Assembly (NCBI GenBank): GCA_029379385.1
Contig: CM055608.1
Span: 24,302,350-24,366,349, forward strand
Reading direction: 5' to 3'
Length of the DNA: 64,000 nucleotides
From: Quillaja saponaria
Lineage: Eukaryota > Streptophyta > Magnoliopsida > Fabales > Quillajaceae
Made by a program: the position numbers and the translations under genes. Below, piece by piece: positions 44,831 through 59,634 of this stretch. The number at the start of each line of letters is the position of its first letter. The first letter of the stretch is position 1. The notes beneath the pieces were generated by a model. It saw only the letters and a list, made by a program, of their open reading frames with translations. It was not told the origin of the DNA and ran no database searches.

Positions 44831-47800
44831 AAAAAATTGCAAACAAACATTAGTTATAAATATATATATATAACTCGTAAATTATTTGTTCAAGATTTGA
44901 TTTGGAATCGATAGAGTTACCAAAACTGGTTGGTTTTCACCCCATTAATAGTTAATCGCCCAAGCCATAATGTCACACCCTAAAATTCGTTCAAACTAAT
45001 ATACCATGCATGGATTGGACACCATAAACAATCACAGTGTTAGTAATGCCTTTTCTAAGTGCATAGATTGACAAAATGTGGAGGTTTACTTAACCTAACA
45101 TAAAATTTACCCTACTGAATCGGCGAGTCCATTATTACCATTTGTTACTTCTCTAACAAGAATATATTTTGCTTAGTGAAGAACAAAATTGAACTTGTCT
45201 TAGCACCAAAATAAAACAAATAAATAAATAAATAAAAATTGGACTTGTCTTGTAGCCAGGCTAAACATGTTCAGCTACTACTATTATAGATGGAGGAATC
45301 ACGAGCAATATTCCAATCTCCATTGATTAACCAAGAATTAGGCTGCAATTATTGACTATGCTATAATTATTTAATCAAACTAATTAATTTACTACGAAAT
45401 TATGTTATTTATTGTTCTTTCTTTTTTCTTCTTCACCTCATAGACATGTATTGGACTATCTGCTGCAGAAGATTAAATGGCTTCTAGTATGGGATTGTTC
45501 TACCCAATCGCACACTAACACATAGAATGTCCTTCGAATCTTGAAGGCCAACCATTAAGATATTGGACACATATATGGCGTGACCTTATTGGACAACTAA
45601 CCACCACAAGACACACTTGCATACATCCCATTGTAGTGACATATTCAATATTCACCCTCTCGATCTTCAGTTAAATGCTATGTAATGAATACTAATTTTA
45701 TCATCGGAGTGATTTCGAAACTCACCTGAACCCAGACTCGTCTGATTAATGAACCTGATTCAATACGTGAATTCAGACAGATCTAAATCTAACACACGTT
45801 CTAATAGAAGATAGCAGATGGAGAAGTTATTAAACACAAGGACAATTTCACTAAAAAAACAAAAAACAGATAAGTTGTTTTATAGGGTTTCAAGAATTGG
45901 TTTTAATATATTAAACGCTCACATGAAGAAAGCACAGTAGACCTTCTTTTTATCTTGTGACTGCAATTATTTTAATTATAGTTTAGGTGATATTTATGTC
46001 AATTTACAAGTACTTTCGCCCTAATCCATATCTTCGGTCCTAGTCAAAAATTGTTGAGAAATTTCAGACTGCTACACAAAAACACTTTTGCAGAAATGAA
46101 AGCGATGATTCAATATCTCACAAGATGATAATAAAAAACAAATACGAAATATAAAGATTTACGTGTTTCGACAAAAAACATGCCTACATTCACGCAAAGA
46201 ATAATACCATATTTTTTATACAAAGACTAATGTACTATTACAAGTACAATACACCTTGAATTTATTCTCAAACTCAATATCCCGTGTACACCCTCTCTCT
46301 CACCCCAAGAATACCAAGAGAACAATACTTATTCTCTTAAACTCTTTTTTCCTCACCCTCTTTTTTCCCTCTGCCCGTTCTTCTCTTCCAGGCTCTGCAG
46401 CTCTCACTTTGCTGCACTTCACCCTATGTTTGCCTCACCCATTTGCTAGCTTTTATAGATACAGGCCACCGCCAATAGTAAGTTTAGTGGGTAACCTTTG
46501 TCAACAAAAACAGAAGAGCACATGCTACATCATGCTCAAAAGTCTTTCTTCATTCAATACCTCAATGTCCCAAAAGAAAAGTTTGTCAAATAAGGTGGAT
46601 AAATTAATGAGTCATCGACACTGACAAAAACATGCCATCAACGTTGCGACTAGAGAATTTACAAGAATTTTTCCTATTACGATTTTTTTAAAGAGATTTA
46701 AACTCATGAAATTAATGAACAAAACACCTTCTTGACTAACTCTTTTGCAATATTGTGATGCAATTTAATTATAAGAAAATAGGTGTCAGATCAATTTTCT
46801 AATCACTTTGTCATAAAAATTATAATATTATGATAAATTATCATCTTATTTAAAAATTAAATACTAGTGAATGAAATCTGTAAACATTAGTTAACTTGAT
46901 AGGAACGAGCTCATCTTGAAGAAAAAAAGTATGGCAAATAGTAAGGATCTTAACAATTTCATTCAATCTGCAGACTTCGGTTTTTGTTCCTATTTTAGGC
47001 TTTTGCTGGTGGCCTGGTAGACACAACAAAAGAAACTCAAAAGATTCAATAATGGGTCCGTTGAACCCACACATGGATGCACATTGGCTGGACTGGACTG
47101 GACTGGACTGGTGCCCTGGACATAGCTACCCATCTCATCCATACTAAATGAAATGCGACTAGGCCCAACAAAAGTTCTAATAAATCTGTTGGTCTTGATG
47201 TTGAATTGTGCTAGGATGTTTGGAGTCTCTCCTTCATTCGTGTGACTACTTTTTTATTTTAAACACGAGGTAACTCTTATTTCTAGTAAATCTCTTTTTT
47301 TTGGGTGAAGTCGAAATTTAATTTCAGATTAATAAGATGTTATCAAGAGATTTTAAAAGAAAAAATAAAATAAACCAAATTTCAAAGATTGGCAAATCCT
47401 AAATTGGATAAACCTTATAGTAACTACACTTTGTCCTTCAAAGACTTAAATTACACAAAACTAGGTCAAGAGGTTGGGATTTGGTTAGATGCAGATGCAA
47501 AAACTGAAACTCGAGCAAGGGTAAGTGAGAACCTAGATTAACCAGATAGTACGGTCAAATTTTAACCAAAGTTAGTAAATGAGTTGAAAATCAATTTCTT
47601 CCTCAAGATATTGGCCAGCAATGTGGCAGTTCACATGACCAAACATTTTTCACAGAGGAACATGCAATCAATCTAAAGAGCTAATCTATAATGATGGAAG
47701 GCCTCGATATATGGCCCGAAAGCCCAAAATACCAGCTGGAGTATAACCTGTCCAGGAGTATTAATTGGGTTCACCTTTCTTTCGAAGTATGTGCCGGGAT

Positions 47801-47939
47801 TGGTGACATTGAGTTCATTTAAATTTCTACAAATGTCATTGTAAGATTCCTCCTAATTATCAAACACAAGATTAATTTCTTTCTTCTTCACTTTGAATAT
47901 TTTGATCAGACTTAGAGTATAATGGAAGTGCTCTTTTAT
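44831..47939. other. Intergenic repeat-derived DNA, no gene seen
   Basis: AT-rich. A tgtcacacc start at about 44972 resembles the gypsy-type LTR ends at 51326 and 63712. The stretch 46080-46300 (gatttacgtgtttcgac..catgcctacattcacg) has the look of a dispersed LTR-type repeat. A (GGACT)n run lies at 47087-47112. The open frame at 46256-46624 shows no family character. Confidence 0.4.
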
Positions 47940-49098
47940 CATTGTAAGCAACACAGCTCCTGGCGTAGTAAAGTATTGATTGATAGTATTTTTGATATAC
48001 TTTGCAATAATCCCTTTATCCAGATTATAATGATTTTAAGTCATTCTGTTATAAACACAGTTGTGAGCCACATCCAACTTCCTAATCTGATTTGTCAACT
48101 CTTTTACTAAAATGTCCTCGCAACCTCCACTTGCAGCCTTGTTCGTGGATCTTGCACCTGATATCCTATGTGTCCTTCTTAGACTCAACGACTATAAAAG
48201 CCACATGGTTCATAATGTGTCAGTATTTAACGATGTTTATCAACTTGGCCTTCGTGTTGAATAGCATGCTATTGTAAAATTCGTTATACAACTCCCATTG
48301 GGCATTTAAAACAATAACAAGGTTTACAACACATGCCCCTGCAATATTTGCTTCTGTGTAGAAGGGATTCAGGATATATTCGTCGTATAAATTTTCTTCA
48401 AGTGCCTCGATAATATCATCATCATCATCAATTTCAATGTTAAAATGAGGATCAACGTTCAAATCAGGGATATCTTCTTTATCGCCAACATCATTATTTT
48501 TGCCAGGCTCTTCTGAATAATTCATCAGTGAGTGCGACTTAAGAGATGACATCCTTTTCATTGCCAAAATCATTATTTCTACCAGGCTCTTCTGAATAAT
48601 TCACCAGTGAGTGCAGCCTAAAAGATGACGATGGATGTTTCTTCTACAACATGAGAACTTGGCTGATCGTATTGCCGCATTAAAGACTGGTTTCCATATC
48701 TATATTTTCAAGAATTGGGTCAGGTGTGTCATAACTCAAAACATGAGGCAGTGACACATCATCCACTTTGTGCTTATATAAATAAATCTATAAGGTAAAT
48801 CCAGGGCTTTGCATTCTGGCATGCTGTAACATGGTGTACACGTCCTCATCATCAGCAACTACAACTTATATTAAGTTGAATTATTAATAGTAATCGGATA
48901 CCGACAAATAATAGTCAAGTACTCTCTTCTTATATCAACTTTTAAGGACTTGCATAGACGAGCATGAAACTCTGCATACTTGATTCGCTTGGGTATATGA
49001 ATACACTTAACAGGAGCATAATTGTATTCAAGTTTGTTTGGACTAGTACGCATTTCACTATTAATGTAACACATAATTCCAAGATCTTCCATTATCAA
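47940..49098 (-). pseudogene. N-terminal relic of a MuDR/MULE transposase
   Basis: From an ATG at 49098 the minus strand reads a PB1-like N-terminal region: KCIHIPKRIKYAEFHARLC, then SLKVDIRREYLTIICRYPI, then DDEDVYTMLQHARM near 48850. An acidic linker follows (NVDPHFNIEIDDDDD near 48430), then the MULE zinc-finger-like part NHVAFIVVESKK...RCKIHEQGCKWRLRG near 48160, and a decayed helix-rich end to about 47940. Several stops separate the pieces, and the DDE catalytic core is absent. A local duplication of about 60 bp at 48540-48660 also breaks it. Confidence 0.7.
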
Positions 49099-51325
49099 AT
49101 TTGCACCTTCAAAATACTTTAAAATAAGAAGCTTTTGTCCTTAAATTATTAATGAATTCAGTAATTTACATAGAATAATTATAGTTTTCAATCACTAAGT
49201 TTAAAATTACTTTTTACGATAAAAGTTCTAATTTTAACTAGACTACTAAAAATATATTATCGTAAATATTATAAGTCACCAATTATCATAAATTAATTGT
49301 AATATATAATTAAAATTAATTATGCTAAAATATTATTATTTCAACATTAAATTAACTATAAATTCTTAATTATACCAATTACTCTACTTTAAATAATAAT
49401 ATATATGATTAAACATTAAACCATAAAAATACTATCTATAAATTAATTACATTAAAACATACACATATAAAAATACTATTTATAATATTTAATATAAATT
49501 AATTATATTTAAATAATAAAATCATTATTTATCATAAATATATTACTTACCATAATTATTATGAAATTTTAATTTCCTAATAAATATATTACTATAAATT
49601 TCCTAATACATACTATCCATAAATTAATCACTAAGTTTAAAATTATTATATATAATCAAATCATCATGCAACGAAATCACTAATTATCATAAGTCACTAA
49701 ATTATCCTAAATATTATATTCCTTTTTACTGAAAAAATGCTAATTATTTTAAAACTACCCAAATTACTAATTAATTAAAACGTCACAAAATTAATTATAA
49801 TATATAATTTAAATTAATTACACTAAAATATTATTATTTCAACATTAAATTAACTATAAATTCTTAATTATACCAATTACTCTACTTTAAACAATAATAT
49901 ATACGATTAAACATTAAAACATAAAAATACTATTTATAATATTTAATATAAATTAATTATATTTAAATAATAAAATGACTAGTAATCATAAATATATTAC
50001 TTACCATAATTATTATGAAATTTTAATTTCCTAATAAATATATTACTATAAATTTCCTAATACAAATACTATCCATAAATTAATCACTAAGTTTAAAATT
50101 ACTATATATAGTCAAATCTATCATGTCAACGAAATTACTAATTATCATAAGTCACCATATTATCGTAAATATTTTAAAATTACTAAAAAACTGCTAATGA
50201 ATTTAAAACTACCTAAATTACTAATTAACTTAAATGTCACAAAATTAATTATAATATATAATTTAAATTAATTATACTAAAATATTTTTATTTCAACATT
50301 GAATTAACTATAAATTTTAATTATACCAATTACTCTACTTTAAACAATAATATATATGATTAAACTTTAAAACATAAAAATAATATCTATATATTAATTA
50401 GATTAAAACATACACATACAAAAAATACTATTTATAATATTTAATATAAATTAATTATATTTAAATAATAAATTATTATTTATCATAAATATATTACTTA
50501 CCATAATTATTATGAAATTTTAATTTCTTGATAAATATATTACTATAAATTTCCTAATACAAATATTATCTATAAATTAATCACCAAGTTTAAAATTACT
50601 ATATATAATCAAATCATCATGTCAACAAAATCAGTAATTATCATTAGTCACTAAATTATTGTAAATATTAAATTCTTTTTTAGTAAAAAAATACTAATTA
50701 TTTTAAAACTACTCAAATTACTAATTAATTTAAACATCAAAAAATTAATTATAATATATAATTTAAATTAATTATCCTAAAATATTATTATTTCAACATT
50801 AAATTAACTATAAATTTTAATTATACCAATTACTCTACTTTAAACAATAATATATACGATTAAACATTAAAACATAAAAATACTATCTATAAATTAATTA
50901 CATTAAAACATACACATACAAAAATACTATTTATAATATTTAATATAAATTAATTATATTTTAATAATAAAATCACTAGTAATCATAAATATGTTACTTA
51001 CCATAACTATTATGAAATTATGAAATTTTAATTTCCTAATAAATATATTATTATAAATTTCCTGATACAAATATTATCCATAAATTAATCACTAAGTTTA
51101 AAACTACTATATAAATCACTAAGTTTAAAACTACTATATATAATCAAATCTATCATGTCAACGAAATTATTAATTATCATAAGTCATCATATTATCATAA
51201 ATATTTTAAAATTACTAAAAAACTGCTAATGAATTTAAAACTACCTAAATTACTAATTAACTTAAATTTCACAAAATTAATTATAATATATAATTTAAAT
51301 TAATTATTCTAAAATATTATCATTT

Positions 51326-53844
51326 TGTCACACCTCATGTAAAGGTATGACTGGCCGGAAGAATAGATACCCAAACTTCTGTGACCCTGAATCCACAATG
51401 ACCAAACACAACTGACTCTTATACAATTTATAATTAAGACCAAGAAAACCTATCTGAATCAAAATACAGACATAATCAGGCTATGAGACATAAATATTTA
51501 CTTTCAGTTCGGCAGAGATTCCCAATAAAGTAGTTCCTGCCCAACAGCATATACACCAATAACCTGGTATAATTCACGATTAAACCATAATATCAAAATA
51601 CTCATAGGAGCTCTGCTCCTAACCACACTTTGAATTACCATAGTTAATTCAATATACACAACAAAACATAACACCTAAAATGACTGCAAGTGTCGCCCTA
51701 TCAGCTTCAAGCATGTGACTTCGGGATGTACCTTACCGCATTAGTATCAGTAGGTAACAAATCTTGACACAGCGAACTGGATTTTTCCTGATACTAAAAA
51801 AACAATCACAGAAGAAGGAATGAGTCACAAAGACTCAGTGAGTAAATCACGTACCCAGAGGGTACCAGCATCACCCAACACATATATCACTAATTAATCT
51901 CATGTCTAAACTTATTTCACTTGTATTTACTTATACTTATCATACAACCACTATTCATATATTTCACATTTTTCAATATAACAACCAATTGACGCAAAAC
52001 AATCAAAGCACACAAGCAAGCAAAGGGCCAACGAGTAACCCAGCCCCGCACAACAGTATCACCCCCTACCGGGCATTTACGCGCCCGCACAACAAATTAA
52101 TCTTCGTACACAATCCATCCCACCGGGGCTGAGCACTCAATTTAAAAGAAAACATTTATCAGAATAAGAATTTCTCATGATTTTAAATCAGGGTATCCTA
52201 GGTGCACCTGGACTTTTAATTTCAGAAATGAAAATCATTTTTCAGAAAATGTTCACGAGTTGGCCCTTATCAAACACAATCAATGTTAATCACAGTAACC
52301 AATATCAAGAAAACATTATTTAAGCAAATTACTAAAATACTCAACTAGTTTACTTTTCATATATCACACATATTCAAATAAACATATAATTGCATATAAG
52401 AATCTAGCAACCAAAGAGTACGTAATTCACTCACAGCTCAAGTACGTGATTCGACAGTCCGTCTAGGCTGTGATGGTGTCGAAATATTCTTGACACGCTC
52501 TGAAGCTGAAAATCATAAGTTCATTGGTTACTAATTAATCATTCAAAAATTAATTTTACGATCTCTTAATCTCTTAATCGTACGTGATTATGTTTAATAT
52601 ACTTCTTAAACCTAGGTTAATTACTTCAATTTATTCACTAATTAAAATTCTATAACTTATGTTAATCTAGTCAAATTTTATTTATTTAATATTATTATCA
52701 TTGTTAGTATTTTATATATATATATATATATATATATTAAACAAAGCTCACGGCCTGATTTTCCCCTTCCCTGCCGTGATCTTTCTCTCCAAAATTCCAT
52801 CACTAGACAAGCCAATCCACTTATATTTTCCACCTCTACTGTTCATCTCTTTAAACCCTCTGTTTGCGCCCCCAATTACACTCACGGCTTGCACTGGCAG
52901 TAGCTCCAGGCAGCCTATGCAACACCAAAGAACAACCACCATCAAACCATGCGCCAAGGAAGAAATCACTACCCCTGAAATTTTAATTTTCCATGCCTTC
53001 CCCTGTATATTCCTTGGCTGTACCAGCCCTTGGATAGCAACACAAAACAGGGGAGGTAAAAGCATGGCAGTAAAACTACCTTATACCGTCCCCTCAACCA
53101 GCCATATACCTTCCTTGTTCCAACAAAACCAATTAATCACCACTCACACATGAAAGGAAAAGAAAGTCCACGCAAGGGTTTAAACAAAATCTACACATTC
53201 AACACCACAACAGAAAAAAATCAGAAATCAGGATAGCTATCCTACCTACAACAAGAGAAGAAATAGGAAGGAGCTGCTACCCTTCACCCCTAGGCCTTCA
53301 ACCCTTTCATTTGTGACCAACGTTCTCAGTTGCAAGTGAAAAAAAATAGGCAGAAGCTTGGTTGATCTTCACTATGGCGGTCATGGAACTTGATGAATGA
53401 AGATCGGCCAATCATAGGGAGGAAAGGAAAATATCTGAAGTAATAAAATATTGGAAAGAAAGCTACCTACGTAATATACTAATAAGTACCTCGTGCCCAC
53501 AACTATATAAGTGTATTTCAAGTCTTCTAATTTATATATATATATATATGTCAAGTCTTTGTCTCCCACTTCCTTTTATTATATTTATATATATATCAAT
53601 TTGAAATTTCCTTAAATTATCTCTCTTTTAACATAAAATTTAAGTTCTAATCCCCCATCAAAGATGTGATTATTAATTTATAATTATACATATTAATTAA
53701 GTTGTACTTAAATTAAATTCACATATTATTTTTTTTATTTTTTGTAATTATAATAATCAACTAATGATAATTTATATATGTATATATAGCAATTACGTAC
53801 GAAAATTCTAACCACATATATTAAACTATTCGTAGTTATTACAA
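51326..53844 (-). mobile_element. Gypsy-type solo LTR (probably Tekay/Del-like) inside the array
   Basis: About 2.5 kb, starting TGTCACACCTC and ending near TTATTACA; read in reverse it ends GGTGTGACA, as many chromovirus LTRs do. Flanks cattt (51321-51325) and catgt (53845-53849) would be a target duplication with one mismatch, though the right edge is uncertain by a base or two. The tandem array resumes directly afterwards. A related LTR begins at 63712. The interior is less AT-rich than the array, with a phrase of the ACTCACTGAGTC type near 51830 in reverse. Its longest open frames (52701-53153 and the reverse overlap) have no family match. Confidence 0.7.
52712..52738. repeat. (TA)n microsatellite
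   Basis: Pure TA dinucleotide run inside the solo LTR. Confidence 0.85.
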
Positions 53845-54440
53845 CATGTCAACATTGAAATTATCTATAAATTTTAATTATACAAAGTACTCTACTTTAA
53901 CAATAAGATATATGATTAAACTTAAAACATAAAATACTATACTATATATTAATTAGATTAAAACATACCACATACAAAAAAATATTATGGTGTTTTTTAA
54001 ATATATTTAATATAAATTAATTATATTTAAATAAAAAAATCATTATTAGCATAATATATTACTTACCAGAATTATTATGAAATTAAGGAAATTTTAATAT
54101 CTCCTAATAATATATGACTATAAATTTCCTAATACAAATACTATCCATAAATTAATCACTAAGTTTAAAATTACTATATATAAACAAATCTATCATGTCA
54201 ACAAAATCACTAATTATCATAAGTCACTAAATTATAGTAAATATTATATTCTTTTTTAGTAAAAATATGCTAATCAATTTAAAACTACCCAAATTACTAA
54301 TTAATTTAAACGTCACAAAAGTAATTATAATATATAATTTAAATTAATTATACTAAAATATTATTATTTCAACTTTAAATTAACTATAATTTTAATTATA
54401 TCAATTACTCTACTTTAAACAATAATATATATCATAAAAT

Positions 54441-57400
54441 TATTAATTACTTTAAACCTAAAAAATTACTAATATATCATAAATATACTAAATTATTGCA
54501 ATTAACATAAAAATTACAATTTCAAAATTACTAATTATAACATATCATAAAATTAATTATTTCAACAATTATAATTAAAAATACAACAAATACAGATAAA
54601 TCCTAACAAACAAGATGTGAATTGTTTATGACTTACTTCAATAAATAACAAGAGGTCTTGACACAAGAAAAGGGATATAAGCAACAACCCTAAAAAAGTA
54701 CATGAATAACTTTACTGAGAACAATAATATATATATCATATTTAATATTAAATGGTATAAATAATTTTAATTTTAAAATCAATTTTTTTATATTGAATGG
54801 TATACATAATCTAACTAATAATTAATGATTAAACATTACTATTTATAATATATAATATAAATTATAATACATTTATGATTATACATTAAAACATAAAATT
54901 TTAAAAAATAATAGAATTACTAAAAATTCATATCATAATATATCATAAATAGAATTTTAACAATTAAATCATTAATTTTAACTTAATAACTAACAATAAT
55001 TTTAATTTTTTCAAGCTGAAAATTTAAAAACCTAACAAGTAATTGAAGAGTGTTTCTTCAAGAAACAAAGAAAGTGAGGAAGTAGATAAACAAAAAATAA
55101 AATAAAGAAGCAACAATGTTTGTGTGAGGGAGAGGAAGCGGGAAAGATGGAGAATATAGAGACATAGAACTTTTCATGGGTGAGGAGGAAAAGGAAAAAA
55201 GAGGGGAGTAGGGGAGTAGGGGAGTAGGGCTGCGTGCAGCCCTGCAGAAGACACATGAAAGTGCAGGAAAAAAAGGGGAAGAGGACAAAACTGAAACCGG
55301 ATTTTTAAAGTCCAGTTTCAATGCTTGTTGTGGTAAGGGCTTGGTGTAGGCTTGAAACCAGATTTTTAAAGTTCGGTTTCAATGCTTCCTAGACCAAGTC
55401 ATTTTTTATGCAGGTCTGGGTCCATAGGCATGTGCTAATGGGCCCGTGGGCTAGTGATGTGGAGCTGAAAAATAAATTTTGAAATCTAGTGTTAACACTT
55501 ACTCTATTTTAACTATTAAACTATAAATTTTATCATATTATCTAAAAATATTGAGAATTTGAGCATCGTGTCCAAAAGTCCCACACTGATGTGTTTGATC
55601 ATGATTAGATAATAAAAAATTTCTGAGGCAGTTATGAATTCCCAAGACGATCCTCTTTCAAATTGACCATTTTGTCCTCAATTATTCTGTGCCCCAAATT
55701 ACAGATTTCATGTGAGATGACATGCATACCCATAGATGGCTATAACAGATCAGAAGTTATACCAGGTCCGACAGCATGTGAGGCCGAAGTCAAAGCTCAT
55801 GGATTATAATTAGATTTACTTGGATTTTCAAATTATGAAATGTACTTTTCTTACATATCAATTACACCCATCAACTAAAATGGAGACAGCTCACCGGTTA
55901 TAATTGGATCTATAATAACCTCTTAACTTTATCCTGCTTCTTTTCCAAAGGAGGAACCAAAAAAATAAAAATAAATAAACAGCTTTTTCAATCAAGAAAA
56001 CCAAAAGCTAATGGGTGTAGCTGAAATAAGTGCTAGATATCTATTATAAAGATTGAGATTAAAAATCTAAATTTTAGTGAATAATTATTTGGAAGAGAGT
56101 TTATTAATTACACCCACATTACTAGATTAAAAAAATAATGAATATCATTATAGTTAATTTCAAATTGAATCAACAAGTGAAGAAAGTCTTGTTTGCTAAT
56201 TTAAATAATATTAGATATCAGCTATAATAAGCACCGAATCTACTCACAAGTAAGTAAATCACCCAATCGATTTTAAAAATTATATATAAATCTTATAAAA
56301 GAAACATTATATTATCTCCACTGATTTAATGTCAAATAAAATTTTATTCTCATAAATATTTAATTTCTTTTAATTTTGTCCCACTTATCTTTTTAAAATT
56401 TACTAATTGATACAAGAAATTGACTTATAAGCTATCTATATATTAGTGTATTTTACAAAATTTAAAAACTACTAGCATATTTCACAAATATTAGAAAATA
56501 ACTTCTAGTCTTAGTGATTAAAATTGTCTCTAGAAGTTATCAATTTCATTAGCCTGGCATCTCTTTTCCCTCATTCTCTTCTTCTTAAAAATTAAAATTT
56601 GATTCATTGGGATTAAAATTAAAAGGTTCTTTACTATTTTTGTGAAATAAATTTATGTATATACGGCTTAGGAAATTTCATTCTATTAGATAAACTATTT
56701 AAAAAAATTATTGTGTGTAGGTATGTTAGTATAGTATATTTACATACTTCACTACCTCCGTTATCCTTTTTCCTAATTAGGGATGGAAGTGTGAATATTT
56801 ATCCTATGTATTACCTTTTGCATTAAATCTTAATTTTTTGAAACCTAAAAAAATTATATTTTATTTATTGATGAATATAAAATACTCCAAGTGAATCATC
56901 CAATAGGCAGTAAAGCTTGTTGAAAGTATATGTATATATATAAAATTAACGACAAAATTTCTGAATTCATCACTACATCTAAAAGTTATTGTCATTAAAA
57001 GTTATTGTCATTAGATTGTTTAAGAGTGTTTGTTACAAAAATCAAATTTCAGATTTTTATTTAAATTTCATCATCTCTTATCATCCAAGTCTAATCCAAA
57101 CTTTGTTTTATTAATATATTTTGGTTTTTATTAATATATTCTAGTTGTCTCTGCAAGAAATATTCCTTTCATTATTTTCTTCTTTTTCAATTTTAACAAA
57201 TGATTCAAAACAAGGACACAGTTAAATACACAAAGCTAAAAATCTAAGTGAATGAAATCATGTTGTAAATATTTATAAATTTAATATGAAATCCATATTT
57301 TCTTAGTAAATATGAGTACACGGAACTACGTTTGCTATAATTATAAATATTAAATGTTTAATACAAAAATAATAAGATTTAAACTTCAAATAATTGTTGA

Positions 57401-59600
57401 ATGGATTCCATAGGTCAGTTTCATAAATGAGTTATTTATGAGTTAGTTAAACCAAGCCTTATATTAGTAGAAAACACAAGTGTACCCTATATTTATTGGA
57501 TCATACATAGATTTGTTTTAATATACTATTACTTACACGCTCCCACATGGCACTGCACCAATGATCACTATATACACTGTTTTTAATACAGAAATATCTA
57601 TTAGTACATTATTAGTACATATAATTGTATAATATATAAAATTATATAATTATTTTATTGTTATATTATTATTTTTTAATTATATAATTTATATTATTAA
57701 ATATAATATAAGAGAAAATCAATAATATAATTATATATTATTATATTTCTGTTAAACATTATATAAAAATTAATTTGATAGTCTTATACAATCTTGTTAT
57801 TATTATATGATGCGTCAAAACAAATCTTACTATGCTAAAGAGGATTCACCATTGATGTAGTATTATAAGTGTTGTGGTGACCTCAATTACTTTAAATCGA
57901 ATAAGTTAAATTATAATTTTAGTTCTTAAAATTTAATTGAGTATAATTGACTCTAATACTTTTAATTATTGTAATTGAGTCTCCACAAGTTTAAAATTAA
58001 TACAATTGAGTTTTACTGTCATCTCTCATTTAAATTAACACTGACGAAAGTGGTGTGACTAACGAAAAACATGAAGAATAGCTTACTAGTCATACTTGAC
58101 AAATAAAAAGTGTCATGTGAAATATATAAATTAACCTCAAAATTCAAATTTTTATGAAAAAAAAAAGAAAAAAAAAAAAAGAAGAAGATGATATTAGAAA
58201 CTAAGATATATATATATATATATAACCCTTTCCCTTTTCTCTCTTCTTCACCACCACCTCGTTCCTCCATAACCCACCACTATTGATGTAGTGCATGCAT
58301 TCCAGATTTCCAACCTCCAATCATTCCTTTCCCTCTCACTCTTCTTCCACCCCCTCTTCTTAATGTCGTACCTTAATTAAGTTGACAGCACCCCATGGCA
58401 CATCAGCCTTCAATAAGTTGTGTATAATGATTTCGCAAGAAGTCATGTATCCATCATAGAGTAAAGATTTTGAATTAAGATATCTTTTTTAGTCAATTAT
58501 ATTTTTCTCTCGAGAGCTTTATATAAATAATACAATCCCATAAATTGAAAAAGAAAAGAAAAAAAAAAAACACATACACCCTTTAGCCCTTAATCTTGAG
58601 GGTCAAAATAATTAGGATTCATGAAATAATTCAAAATTTTCTAATTATATTTCAAAACAAAAAAAATATTTATTTTTGTGATAGTTTTAATAAAAGATTA
58701 GTCGAATTTGCTTTTTCATAACACATATATTAAAAGAAAATATTTGTGAGAATTTTTATAAATAAGGATGCATAATTACTTTTACAGCATAAAAAAAAAA
58801 AATTTATTTTTGAAACAATTTATTCGTTATTGGAAAAAAGAAAAAAAAACGTCATACCTAATTAAGATAAGATATCAATTGTATCAAAATGACATCAATG
58901 AAGATTTTGGACAACATACACTAATTTTAATTAAATGCTATTACGTATGAACATAATCATCAGTGTAATAATTTTTTAAATTTCGGCTGGTTTGCAACGA
59001 AAAAATTATCACACAAATGAATTACTTACTATCAATCTCTCTTTCTTTATCTAGCCTATAACAAAATGATATTTCTTTGGGCTTAAATCTTTACACTTAA
59101 AAATGACATATATTGATTAAAAAATATAATTTTACGAATCTTATATAGTATATATTTTCCCATTCTTACATCATTATAAATTCTTTATATACTAAAGAAA
59201 AACAAACTACCGATCAATAGTTTAAGTTCTTTTCACATTATCATTTTAATTTGAGAGGCAATCATTTTATAAGAAAAAAGATTTAAAGTTTTAGAATTTA
59301 GGGACAATAAATTTATAATTTTATAAAGATTTTACAAAAATTTTAAGTGTCAAACTACTATTAATTTGACAAATTAATATTTTTCTATAGAACTATAAGG
59401 GGACAAAATATAGTGAGCCAAACTGTAAATTATAAAATGTGAAAATAGATAGCATCCTCAATTTGTAAAAATCCAGAATTAGTGGAAGAAATTTTTATTA
59501 CACCAAATTGCTGAGGTTAATATAATAGTTTATAAATATTTCTCACAACTCAGTAGGTCAGTGGATCCACCCATAAACCAAAGACACATGCCAACAGAGG
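54441..59600. other. Intergenic AT-rich DNA between the array and beta-tubulin
   Basis: No gene is supported. 54441-54600 is a decayed continuation of the array. The remainder has poly(A)/(T) runs (for example 58159-58180 and 58791-58802) and a TA run at 58207-58224, with only short frames. Confidence 0.5.
55293..55388. repeat. 61-bp spaced direct repeat (gaaaccrgatttttaaag)
   Basis: Two copies of gaaacc(g/a)gatttttaaagt..(a/g)gtttcaatgctt begin at 55293 and 55354. Immediately left, 55192-55240 holds a gggagtag run and tgcgtgcagccctgcag. The block is GC-richer than its surroundings and might be part of a transposon end, but no partner end was found. Confidence 0.6.
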
Positions 59601-59634
59601 TTACGTAAAGCCAACCACCATCATTTGTGAAAGC

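Larger units (their letters stand above)
49190..54440. repeat. AT-rich tandem array of about 0.5-kb units, split by an LTR
   Basis: The landmark actctacttt recurs at 49381, 49879, 50332, 50832, 53889 and 54407. Subtracting the LTR insertion between 51325 and 53845 gives intervals of 498, 453, 500, 533 and 518 bp. Other phrases recur in the same order in each unit: tcaacattaaattaactata, ttaccataattattatgaaa, atcactaagtttaaaa. One unit (49879-50332) lacks about 46 bp between two short repeats. There is no coding capacity. Confidence 0.92.

Noticed and set aside
46256..46624. 122-codon plus-strand frame
   Set aside because: Composition follows a pyrimidine-rich stretch in repeat-like DNA. No splice context or recognised motif.
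52701..53153. 150-codon open frame as a candidate gene
   Set aside because: Lies wholly within the gypsy-type solo LTR, starts in a TA microsatellite and has no domain character.
55032..55321. Minus-strand open frames of 74 and 87 codons rich in Leu, Phe, Pro and Ser
   Set aside because: Simple translation of CT/GA-rich sequence. The two overlap in different frames and neither has a family signature.
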